A stretch of 64,000 nucleotides of DNA from Branchiostoma floridae. Taxonomy: Eukaryota; Chordata; Leptocardii; Amphioxiformes; Branchiostomatidae. Both the position numbers and the translations under genes were made by a program. The notes beneath the pieces are model-generated. The model saw only the letters and a list, made by a program, of their open reading frames with translations, was not told the origin of the DNA and did no database searches. Every line of letters begins with the position of its first letter. The stretch's first letter is position 1. The DNA lies in assembly GCF_000003815.2 (NCBI RefSeq), contig NC_049982.1:2104514-2168513 (forward strand). Direction: 5' to 3'. This document shows, piece by piece, positions 43,701-52,200 of the stretch.

Positions 43701-44709
43701 TCGGCTGTTCGCTTGTTTGTTTGCGTGCTGCAGTCCCCATCGATTACTTTAAGATATGGAGGCCCCTGTATTATGTTAATAAATGACTGACAGTTCCAAT
43801 ATTTTCTCGCGTAGTTCAGAGCTTTGGAGACAGTACAGAATAGCGGATGCTTGGAATGGATAACAACTGTCCTAGATCTATATGAGGGTTAGACTGGCCT
43901 GTGGAGTCCCCATAAATTTGGTTTGTGGAAACCTCGTTGATTTGGGGTTTTCATCACAAATTCTAACCCGGAAGTGACCGCTGCCCTCCCCCAAGGGCAC
44001 GTTCGTCGGCAGATCAGAGGGATATCCAGAACGCGTTCCTTCGCTTGCGACGTGTTCTGGATAATCCCAGAACTGGTAGAATCGCTTCTGGGATAGAAGG
44101 GGTGGTGTATCCCAGATGGGATAGAAGGGGTGGTGTATCCCAGATGTACAAACAGATGTACTTTGCCTTCTCCCGGTACACAGATAGTATGCACAAACTC
44201 GACAGGTCGTGCTCTCCTTTATTAAGAAAGTTGACACTTCCAATACATCTCTTGAGGCTAGAAAGATGCGATTGACTCAAATCTGAAACAACAGTGAAAC
44301 CCAGCACCAACAGACTGGCGAAATAGTAGACGTCAAACAAGGACAACAACAAGGTTATAGTAGGAGTAGATTCATCCCTCAAGCTACCGACACCTTGCAN
44401 NNNNNNNNNNNNNNNNNNNNNNNNNNNNNNNNNNNNNNNNNNNNNNNNNNNNNNNNNNNNNNNNNNNNNNNNNNNNNNNNNNNNNNNNNNNNNNNNNNNG
44501 ATGTCGGTAGCTTGAGGGATGAATCTCCTCCTACTATAAGGACACGAACAAGGGTACGAGACAAACAGCTGGTGACATACCTGCGTGACGAAGGCGTCCA
44601 GGAGAGTCCGGTACAGGCACAGCCCGACCACCCCTCCCACCAGACACACCAGCCCCGCCGCACCACACCACAACCGCCGCCTGGAACTGCACCGCACGGT
44701 ACACACCAT
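31561..44709 (-). CDS. CD36/SCARB-family scavenger receptor A, 12 exons, 478 codons found
   Basis: Exons in coding order: 44581-44709, 42764-42921, 41938-42079, 40327-40524, 39621-39724, 37871-37923, 37455-37524, 34400-34572, 33824-33942, 33264-33337, 32894-32945, 31561-31722. All junctions have GT/AG signals and compatible phases, and the coding length sums to a multiple of 3. The layout is CD36-like: N-terminal membrane segment (VCLVGGVVGLCLYRTL), large ectodomain, C-terminal membrane segment (ALIALTCLGAGVVVGVAVAL) and basic tail. The six ectodomain cysteines of the CD36 disulphide pattern are present (one in exon 6, one in exon 7, four in exon 8). The cytoplasmic start MVCTVRC has Cys3 and Cys7, the positions palmitoylated in CD36. 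The family binds lipoproteins, fatty acids, pathogens or lysosomal enzymes. The last exon ends either at an in-frame stop seven codons on (31537) or at donor GTGAGT. Orthology to CD36, SCARB1 or SCARB2 is not decided. Confidence 0.88.
31762..31915 (+). mobile_element. SINE fragment in CD36-A intron 11
   Basis: GGTCCCGAGTTCGATACACG (B-box region), CATACACAGTAAAAGTTGTC and TACCTCCCCGACCGAAGTCA match parts of the SINE at 32215-32440 in rearranged order. Confidence 0.5.
32215..32440 (+). mobile_element. tRNA-derived SINE
   Basis: A box TGGCGTAACTGTTAGAGTG and B box GAGTTCGATACTC have tRNA spacing at 32220-32280. The body contains AAAGGCACTTTACACGAACT, CACCCAGGGGTAAATATGGG and ACTTCGGTTCGGGAGGTAAA. 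It lies in CD36-A intron 11. Confidence 0.65.
32894..32945 (-). CDS. CD36-A exon 11
   Basis: ETENIRKLYFPVMWLSE: the (V/P)-x-x-W-L/I block that precedes the second membrane helix. Donor GTGAGT. Confidence 0.85.
32985..33038. repeat. perfect hairpin, 18-bp arms, in CD36-A intron 10
   Basis: TAGGTCACCCCGGACTCT and its exact complement are separated by 18 nt. It begins 40 bp upstream of the exon 11 acceptor (minus strand). Confidence 0.75.
33264..33337 (-). CDS. CD36-A exon 10
   Basis: TTGLAMNVARRVQINMDVRP VPHI(R). 74 bp, equal in length to exon 10 of paralogue B. Confidence 0.88.
33824..33942 (-). CDS. CD36-A exon 9
   Basis: [20 protein letters not shown] ... GLQPDKLKHQTFLDVEP, the strongly conserved family core. 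Donor GTGGGT. Confidence 0.9.
34400..34572 (-). CDS. CD36-A exon 8
   Basis: SVHAVFESEQTARDIPVYRY ... DNRCFCLGRCLQDGLMDGRP CHQ: four conserved cysteines. The acceptor CCCCACAG opens a 40-bp minisatellite, and the donor GTACTC abuts an (AATG)n run at 34220-34395. Confidence 0.88.
34573..35795 (-). repeat. 40-bp minisatellite carrying the CD36-A exon 8 splice acceptor, about 30 copies
   Basis: On the minus strand the unit reads CCCTACAGATCGGTGCAGAA, CAGTAACTCTTCTGTTGTAA. It contains the polypyrimidine/AG acceptor and the first bases of exon 8 (CCCCACAG then ATCGGTACA in the real exon). The array begins inside exon 8 and runs upstream with a strict 40-bp period. Sparse G/A and T/C variants form sub-families of higher order. 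Confidence 0.92.
35918..36175 (-). repeat. second block of the exon 8 minisatellite plus a longer exon 8 fragment
   Basis: Five further 40-bp units, then at 36098-36155 a 57-bp piece of exon 8 (GGTACACAGGGATG, CCCGGGCCGTCTG, ACTCAAACACGGCGTG) ending at the acceptor and repeat. Another echo (TTCAAACACGGCGTGCACCG) lies at 36690. Confidence 0.85.
36184..36790 (+). mobile_element. possible fragment of an autonomous Harbinger-type element
   Basis: TTA then GGCCCGATCTAGACACATTT resembles a Harbinger terminus; GATATCGGCGGGGCCGATATC is a local palindrome. An open frame from 36380 encodes MAGMPLAFPLVINQ, an Arg-rich segment (RRHARVGRRRRLRYRERRQR) and APWLLFKHG, 136 residues. Arg-rich N-termini occur in Harbinger transposases, but no catalytic region is present. 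Its end reads into a copied piece of CD36 exon 8. Low certainty. Confidence 0.3.
37035..37366. mobile_element. MITE with TAAAGCT(A/G)AG...CACAACCCGCC ends in CD36-A intron 7
   Basis: TAAAGCTAAGAGCACAACCC GCCGTACGTACAA is inverted at 37337-37366. The interior is CpG-rich with TACGTGTACG-type palindromes. The ends resemble the outer element at 17311. Confidence 0.75.
37455..37524 (-). CDS. CD36-A exon 7
   Basis: GTMYPIIQDKSEPIYVFQSD MC(R): the second conserved cysteine. 70 bp, same length as in paralogue B. Confidence 0.85.
37871..37923 (-). CDS. CD36-A exon 6
   Basis: EVNYWNKTGTCNMINGT: the first conserved ectodomain cysteine and an NGT sequon. 53 bp, phase 2 to 1. Confidence 0.85.
38386..39424. 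mobile_element. dispersed repeat bounded by CCTCCATGAAA...TTTTCATGGAGG
   Basis: It starts with a small palindrome (ACCTCCATGAAATGTCATGG AGGT), then (GTCT)n and AACAAGATAACTCAAGAACG, and ends TTTTCATGGAGGT. Internally, blocks such as ATAACTCAAGAA...GGATTTTCAT...TTTTTGGTGTG(T/C)AGGTA and GCAAAT(G)AGGA...TTTGCATAATTAATGAG recur two or three times. It lies in CD36-A intron 5; a fragment is at 7907-8127. Non-coding. Confidence 0.6.
39621..39724 (-). CDS. CD36-A exon 5
   Basis: Residues 210-244. YNASDGVYTIYTGQADPRKY ... WNGM(R). Donor GTACGT, phase 2. Confidence 0.88.
39804..39894. repeat. hairpin, 17-bp perfect arms, in CD36-A intron 4
   Basis: GCAGAGTTCTAGCAGGC and its complement flank a 57-nt loop. 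It begins 80 bp upstream of the exon 5 acceptor. Confidence 0.7.
40327..40524 (-). CDS. CD36-A exon 4
   Basis: Residues 144-209. TLSEWIENERDLIKDLASLL ... HTVGEMLSGYHEPLLKLAKT ... DDTFGIFR. Its acceptor half is copied six times upstream (40620-41570). Confidence 0.88.
40620..41570 (-). repeat. six tandem partial copies of CD36-A exon 4 (acceptor half)
   Basis: Copies around 40620-40695, 40768-40862, 40945-41048, 41130-41206, 41275-41376 and 41457-41560 each contain, on the minus strand, a T-rich acceptor and ACGCTGTC(A/C/G)GAGTGGATAG plus about 40-70 coding bases. Several stay open, e.g. TLSEWIENERDLIKYLGSLV then LLLTGTSLFM. Some acceptors are mutated (TCTAGA in place of TTTCAG or TTCCAG). 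None has the exon's 3' half or donor. The last three repeat the first three as a higher-order unit of about 510 bp. Confidence 0.9.
41938..42079 (-). CDS. CD36-A exon 3
   Basis: Residues 97-143. FHGNDTVSYVDLKSYRFVPR ... NDTFTSINIAAM, with two N-glycosylation sequons. Donor GTAACC. Confidence 0.88.
42764..42921 (-). CDS. CD36-A exon 2
   Basis: Residues 44-96. LMALRDGEFVYRRWKDPPYP, then YIQFYFFDLLN and KGPYTY(R). This is the classic family block; the final codon is split (phase 2). Confidence 0.9.
44350..44545. repeat. inverted repeat enclosing the first assembly gap
   Basis: TAGATTCATCCCTCAAGCTA CCGACA on the left is the complement of TGTCGGTAGCTTGAGGGATG AATC on the right, with arms of about 42 bp. 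The 100 Ns (44400-44499) occupy the loop, so the gap is probably a foldback the assembler could not cross. It is in CD36-A intron 1. Confidence 0.8.
44581..44709 (-). CDS. CD36-A exon 1
   Basis: MVCTVRC, an arginine-rich stop-transfer (SSRRR), a membrane helix, then YRTLLDAFVTQ. Donor GTATGTCA; phase 0. Confidence 0.85.
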
Positions 44710-45063
44710 GTTCACAGGAACACTCCGTCTGTCCTGTATTGAGTATGGCCCTGATATGTAGGCCCGTACTTCCGGCTTGTTAGGACGTAAACGACTCGAA
44801 TGTCCTCCGGTACCCCGTCTGTATTACAACTACACATCCACCACGGAACAGTTCGTCTGACCCCGAGCCTACATGGCCTGGGACTTCAGGCTTGTTAGGA
44901 GGCGCGAGACATCTCCACCAGAACTTCACCCACACTTTAACCCTGAACTGCAGCAGCCCCGAGACTGCTGAATATCTTCCGGTAGCCAATACACACCGCC
45001 TGGCCGGCTTCACTCCTTTGCCAGCTTTTGTATCTGTTACTATCTTACCGTAGGATCTGCTTG

Positions 45064-45380
45064 GAGATTACGTAGGATCGACAATCATTGTTGTATGGAC
45101 GACCTTCGACTTCGCCCCTCGCCCAACTTTGGACCCTCCAGGCTATTTTTAGCTACTGTGCCCATGGGGGTTCAGAGGTCAGAGCACTACTAGGGATCTT
45201 CAAGCAGATGTTGCGAAGAAAGGCGTGGTACGGTCTGCCATTTTCCGGTGCATAACCGTCTTTAGTTTTCTGATATCTATGCTCGGAGATATCCGGGACC
45301 ATTAGTATTTGTCACCGCGAAGCAGCCACCGTGAATGGTGTTACGTGTTGAGCAAAGCTGGTTTGTGTTCTCGACTGTTT
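45064..45380. other. intergenic spacer between the two CD36 genes, left part
   Basis: It holds a solo M2-type end (GGATCTGCTTGGAGATTACG at 45052-45072). No exon seen; the missing last exon of CD36-B, if any, was not identified here. Confidence 0.4.
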
Positions 45381-45863
45381 TAAGGTCTCATTGATGAGTT
45401 TCTTCTTCCCATAGACTTCTATGTTATAATTCGTGGTTTAAATGGGCGCGTTCATAATGAAGCTACGTGAAATTTCAGCAGATTTTTCATTCTATGTCGA
45501 GCACATTTACCCTATATCGTGGGAAAAAATTGCCAATGTAAACTATAGTAGGAACCTTTTTATAGCAATTACAAACTACGATTAGTCAATCCCCACAAAA
45601 GGCACTTTTTCGCTGCTATTGTACAACCGCACCACTCAGAACCCACGACTGTGTACCTCCGACCTAGCGCGCGTCTGCAAAACTTTACCTGCCAATTTCT
45701 TCAGTTACAAATAAGCTTTCACCAATCTAACTTTTGAGATCAGTTCCGCTGGCTAAAAGGGAATTTCTCACCGCTAAAAACATGCGTCCGTGCAGCCGTT
45801 CATTTTTGGCTCGGATCTCTTTTAGGGTACCCACTCGCGGAGTAATACATCAATGAGACCTTA
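45381..45863. mobile_element. MITE with 16-bp TIR TAAGGTCTCATTGATG
   Basis: The exact complement CATCAATGAGACCTTA closes the element at 45863. 483 bp, no coding capacity. It sits between the paralogues. Confidence 0.75.
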
Positions 45864-46074
45864 AACCTCAGCTTTAAAGCGTGTTTACAAACTCAGGTCA
45901 GATATCTAAAATACAGGATTTTTATTTGACGTCAACTGCGCCATGTTGGATTGCAGCGACACACGAAGATGCTACTGCTTAATTCAATTACCCGCCAACA
46001 TGATCGTCGGAGGATCTAAATTATAATTAGTATGACGTCCGCCAATGAAATGATCAGATGCCTTGTGGGCCCTA

Positions 46075-46174
46075 NNNNNNNNNNNNNNNNNNNNNNNNNN
46101 NNNNNNNNNNNNNNNNNNNNNNNNNNNNNNNNNNNNNNNNNNNNNNNNNNNNNNNNNNNNNNNNNNNNNNNNNN

Positions 46175-46216
<42 letters not shown>
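46075..46216. other. assembly gap (100 N, 46075-46174) bordering a (CA)n run
   Basis: The gap abuts a CA microsatellite at 46175-46216, so its true length is unknown. The missing last exon of CD36-B could lie in it. Confidence 0.9.
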
Positions 46217-46218
<2 letters not shown>

Positions 46219-46479
46219 GGCGCATACATACACACATTCCGACACACACTCGGACGCAAACCTCCCTGCATGACACATTATCGAAAGAACAGATTCTCTG
46301 CCGGACCTGGTTAGAGTCTGGTTCCCAGGATAAGGGTGAATTTTCATTTATTTATTTATTGAAAGGATTGACATAACAGGTGACTATCGTCATTTCAAAA
46401 CGTCAACCCGCAGACCAGACTGTAGGTTTGAACCACTCACACCGGTTAGGGCCCCTAGCCTTAACTCTTTTCGACAAGT

Positions 46480-46587
46480 GTGGTGGGTTCTTTAACGTGC
46501 TTGAGGTGTGGCTCTCCCAAACACGGAACCTCCGTGTCCCTACTGTCTTTACCCGCTGCAATTCACACACGGGCGCGCGCACACATG

Positions 46588-46625
<38 letters not shown>

Positions 46626-46660
46626 AACACAGACCCAGACACACATACATGTACACGCTG
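46480..46660. repeat. SINE-body remnant and (CA)n microsatellite
   Basis: GTGGGTTCTTTAACGTGCTT, GAGGTGTGGCTCTCCCAAAC and ACGGAACCTCC match the body of the SINE at 6655-7111. A CA run follows at 46577-46620. Confidence 0.6.
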
Positions 46661-46708
46661 ATGACAGACAGCGACACATCCCCTCCATGAAGTAAGAAGT
46701 GTGTTTAC

Positions 46709-46858
46709 CCGCCGCCTGCAGTACCAGAGCGACCCCGTAAGAAGTACCAGGGCGCCTCCCACGGATACGGCGGCCGCCAAGCCGCCCAGCCCCGCCCGCT
46801 CCTTCACCACGACCTGGTCCCAGAAGTACTGCACGAAGTCGGGACCGACCCTCGCGCT
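46709..46858 (-). CDS. CD36-B exon 12 (second membrane helix)
   Basis: [20 protein letters not shown], a Gly-rich membrane helix, then CRRR. Ends at donor GTAAAC; the continuing frame runs into CA repeats and is not credible coding. Confidence 0.82.
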
Positions 46859-49141
46859 CTGGGCGGGAAACAAACAAATTATATCAGCACATCTAGTTTT
46901 AGTACTTCAACAGTAAGTACAAAATGTTATAGTTAGTTACGATTCGCACCTGTAGGTGAATTTGACATTTACAGAATGTAGTAAGTTAGACCTTTTTTAC
47001 AGACGTGTCCCTGAGACGTGTCTCTAGGGTAGTCACTTCCGTGTAGATCTATCTTATGCTTGCTAACGTGATAAAATTCTGTTACCTCGTTGATCCAGAC
47101 GATAGGTAGCACAACTTCTCGAATCTTTTCCGTCTCTCTGCAGCAACAGGTCAGAAAATAAGAAGGTAAAAGTTACTTTAACAAAAATAAGGAATTTCAT
47201 GATGGAGCATATTTGCAAGAAACACAGAAATAAAATATACTCACGATCGGTAAAGCCCCTGTCACACATAACTGACCATGGTCTCCCAAACTCTCTAAAC
47301 CTTCCCAGACCATGGTCGGGAGCTGGTCGGGAGCAAGTACAAGGTTGTTGGTAGTGGGCAAGTGGTAGTGGCGTTGGTGGTTGGCAAGTTTGTCTAATTA
47401 TCTTTAAACATCCATCGACTCCAGGCTACTCCCGACCCAGTGTCGATCTTGGTCCGGAGCATAGTCGTGAAAATGTCCTAAATGTGTGACAGGGGCTGAA
47501 GATCCTCTCATGGCAGGGTGTTGTCATTCTCTCGAAGCTTCTACAGAAAATTATTTCTTACATCTTTCTGTCCTTTACCAACTGATATGACAACTAAGTT
47601 TTAGCAGTTGACACTTTAAACGATTTTAATTTGTCCTTACAGTCTATTAGTTTATATCTGATATTCCTGTTAATGGTACCCTTGTCGTGTTTGTAAATAT
47701 GTTTCAGGTCAATACTGCATATTTTGTTCTGAAGCAATTTAGCCATTTTGTCTGCCATGATTGAGACAGTGTTACTTGGTTTTCGAGTATATATCTCACC
47801 TCATATGTGGCACCGGGCTGACTATGACGTTGATCTGGGTTCTTCTGGCCGCCGCTAACGCCACGCCTGTGGTCTTTAAACAGGAGGAGAACACCAACGT
47901 TACTGAGTCAAAACGCGCATGGTTTTATATGATAAGCTGCATTTTTAAGACAAGAAAAGTTTAAGACACCCATTGTCATTATATAGAGGATTACGAATAA
48001 CGGAATCGTGTGTGAGACCAGCTGACCAATGTGGCCATCTTTTCTTTCATTAAAATTACTTTACAATGACCCAAGAAATTATTAGTGGTCTACTGTCTAC
48101 GAATTCCATTTCTTCGAGTCCCTTGTGCTAGTTATAGTTATCTAGTGACTTGTGTAATGTCTTTACTAGGGGCATGTTTCAATCTTACTAGCTGAAAGTT
48201 TATTTTTAGATGTAAGACAGTCATTTCTGATTATAACCCCGGAAGTAGTGTTTGTTCCTACCGGTTCGACGTCCAGGAAAATCTGATGCTCCATTTTGTT
48301 GGGATCGAGACCGGCCACGCCCCTGGACAGGCTCTCGTTCCCGAGGTAGAAGTGAGGTAAAGACAGGACGACCGGGGCGTCTGGTGAGAGAAATGTGAAT
48401 TTAAGAGAGGTTTTAACCAAAATTTAAAGAATACTTAAAGTTAAAGTCCTTCTAGTACCAAAGACAGAGAGAGAGAGAGAGACAGAGAGACAGAGAGAGA
48501 GAGAGACAGAGAGAGAGAGAGACAGAGAGAGAGACAGAGAGAGAGACACAGAGAGAGACACAGAGAGAGACAGACACAGAGAGAGAAAGAGTGTTTATGT
48601 GTATATATATGTGTGTGCATGCATCCGTACGTGTGTGCATGTGTGTTTGTGTGTATGTGTGTGCATGCATCCGTGTGTGTGTGTGTGTGTGTGCATGTGT
48701 GTGTGCGCGCATGTGTGTGTGTGCATGTGTGTGTGCGCGCATGTGTGTGTGTGCATGTGTGTGTGCGCGCATGTGTGTGTGTGCATGTGTGTGTGCATGT
48801 GTGTGTGTGTGCGTGTGTGTGTGTGTGTGCATGTGTCTGTGTGCATGTGTGTGCGTGTGCACCTACCTAAATGGCAGTTCCAAACGTCTATGAGCCCGTC
48901 CTGTAGGCACGTGTCCCCGCAGTAGCAGACCGTCTCACCCCGGCCGTGTGTGTGTGTGCGTGTGTGTGTGTGTATGTGTGTGTGTGTGTATGGTGTGTGC
49001 GTGCGTGTGTGTGTGTGCTCGTGTGTGTGTGTGTATGTGTGAGTGTGCATGTGTGTGTGTTTGTGTGTGTGTGTACGTGTATGTGTGAGTGTGCATGTGT
49101 GTGTGTTTGTGTGTGTGTGTACGTGTATGTGTGAGTGTGCA

Positions 49142-49172
<31 letters not shown>

Positions 49173-49206
49173 GTACGTGTGTGTGTGTGTATGTGTGAGT
49201 GTGTCA

Positions 49207-49250
<44 letters not shown>

Positions 49251-52200
49251 ATGCATGTATGTGCGTGTGCACCTACCTAAGTGGCAGTTCCTAACGTCTA
49301 TGAGCCCGTCCTGCAGGCACGTGTCCCAGCAGTAGCAGTCTGAAACTCCCCGGCCGTGTGTGTGTGTGTGCATTTGTGTGTGTGTATGTGTGTGTGCATG
49401 TGTGCGTGTGTGTGTGTGCGCGCGCATGTGTCTGTGTGCATGTGTGTGTGTGCGGGCGTGTGCACCTACCTAAATGGCAGTTCCTGACGTCTATGAGTCC
49501 GTCCGGTAGACACGTGTCCCCGCAATAGCAGGCTGTGTCTCCCCGGCCGTTCCGCAGCTCCTCCCGCGGCAGAATGTACCGGTACACGGGCACAGCGCCA
49601 ACATACCGGGGGCCTTCGTACGTTAGGTACGCGGATCTGTGGGAAATCAGAAAACATCAAGTGTAATAGGCCAAAATCAAATCATTAATGGTGGTAAAAT
49701 ACGTGGAAGCTGGACCGGTTCATAGCTTTAGATGCTACATCGCTCTCGTGAGGACGGATGGTAATTTAGCGTGTGGTTTGCTGCGTGTGCGTTGGGGAGA
49801 AGGTACAATGAATTTGCCATTTTCCAAAAATGAGAGTCTTCAAGCAATGAAAAGTAATAGTGGCATACATTCAGCTATATGTAAACCACCACATTAAAAG
49901 GTGGCTTAGCTGAATGTGTGCCGCTGTCACTTTTACTATATGAAAGATGGTACTTAAATTAAGGCATGCCCTTAGCTTTAGACGTGGCGTGCCTGGAGTT
50001 CATAAAATTTGATGTAATTATACATAAACAGATTACAATGTTTGTGTTACGTTACCTTTGTGTATATATCACGCCCTGTACTTAACCCTAGTCCCAGTTT
50101 AGCCAGTGGGTATATATGTACAAAAAGGTCTTTATTTAGCATATAGTTTGCCTTCAAAACATACCTGCACAAGTCAGAGACAAAGATGTACAGCGGCTTG
50201 TCTATGTCCTCTATTGGTGGGAACATGATTCCCTCTGGAGGTAGAACACATAACATAAAGAAAACAAATACTTAGGTAAATGGTAATGATTGTATGTTGT
50301 AAGTTGGAGAAAGCTGCAGAGATAGAGACCGCTGTAAGAAAAGTTTAATTTGAAATTAAAAAATTATTATCTCAGATAAGCAGTTGAAGCCTTTTACAGC
50401 ATAGAGGAATTTACTTCGGTCATGTGGCGTTACGAACACGCGATTCAATTAACAGATCAAGTTTCCCAGAAAGTTGTATCGTCAGGAATAGATAAAAGTC
50501 CGAATGTATTTCTACATCTAAACGCTGCACAACCAAACATCGTGTAATTACAATTTCCTTCTGAGTTAATACTAACTCCAACTGATGCTATGGTCCCAAA
50601 TGCACCGGTGACGTATGCCCGATAGGGCTCTGTAGCCACAAATATGTCGGATAAGGGGATACCCCGAGCTCCCGATGTTTTCACGGGTAGGCCGCGGCTT
50701 CTGTTTTTTGCCGGGTGCCAGGTTGATTTTAACTGCAAGTTGAAAAATTCAGGGACCCGGGCGTGCCCCAAAATAGCCCTGTAGCCAACGGGCGTCCCAC
50801 GGGACCACGTAGGCGTCACGCCTGAAAGAGCATAAAACCAGACCATAGACTACCCGGATGGGCCTTTTTTTCCAAATGGGACCATAGCATAGCGTAGATG
50901 AGCTGACTGCGACGTGCGAGCAAAACTGTGTATTGTAGTATGAGAGTACGTAGAGGTTAAATATATATGTATGTATGTATGTACCTGTGCCGTTTACTCT
51001 GCCGCAGGGTCGCTTCCAGTACGGTAAATGGCTGTGGAAAAAACAGAAAACATTAGACTTTTTTCTGAATAACATTAAGGGAGTAGACTTCAGACAGAGA
51101 TATACGCCACAGGTAAACAGTACTCATTTCGAAACCACATAAAATTTGAAGACGTACAAAATAAATCGACATTATAAACATTAATCACCATGTACAAAAA
51201 TGTGATTTTGCTAATGTCGAATTTAATATCAATAGCTAATGAAGAAAGGTGGAGCTGCTTGCAAATTGGGTAACGCTATTGTGTAGTAGCTGCCCAAGTC
51301 TTACTACCTGTCCAATGTTCTTACGAGAAATTGAAGGAGTAAATCGATCGTTTTGTAATTCAACAGTGTGCTTACGTCATGCCGTTCCATTGATAGATAT
51401 AGGCGAACTTCTCCGGGTCCGTTAGTCCTGTGAACACCGTGTACACACCGTCTGTGGAGTTCGTCTTTTGCTGCCGAGAGAAAACTATTGTTACGCACTT
51501 TATTTCTTTATTTGTCTAATTTCATTTCAATACGATAGCCCCTTCAATGTGATAAAAAGTTGATTTTTAAAACGACACAGTATATACAGAAACGAGACAT
51601 CTTACATTCAGTCAAGAGACAACATCATTTCCTATCTAGTACATTTATCAGTTTTCTTTCCCTCACATTCAGGAACAGCCGCGAACTTGACGCGTCCCTC
51701 ACGAGCGCCGTAGCGAACCCCCAGGTCCGACTTGTAAATTCAACCCGGGACCCTGCCAGGCCCAAAAATAGCCTGGGAACCATAAGGTGTCCCACGGGAC
51801 CACATAAGTGTCGCTTCCTAGCTAGGCATATCAGTTTGTGAATGACATTCAGGAAGAGCCCTATCTTATCGTCCCTGACTAGCGCCGGAGCGAACCTCCA
51901 GGTCCGACTAATGATATTCAACCCGGTACCCGGCCGGGCCCAAAAAATAGCCCGGAGGCCATATAAGGTGTCCCACGGAACCACGTAAGTCCTAGCTAGT
52001 TATATCAGTTTGTGAACTACTTCACTCACATTCAGGAAGAGCCCGAACTTGTCGTCCCTGACGAGCGCGGGAGCGAACCTCTGCGCGGCGGCCAGCAGCG
52101 GCTCGGGGTACCCCCAGATGAGCCCGGAGACGGACCGGCGGAAGAACAGCGGCTCGCCGGCCAGCAGGAGACCCAGGGCCGCCGCGTCCCGGATCACGGC

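Noticed and set aside
44014-44715. 233-codon frame crossing the N gap
   Set aside because: Only 44581-44709 is coding (CD36-A exon 1); the rest passes through intron and Ns.
48452-49427. His/Thr-rich and Val/Cys-rich frames
   Set aside because: Direct translations of (CA)n/(GT)n microsatellite.
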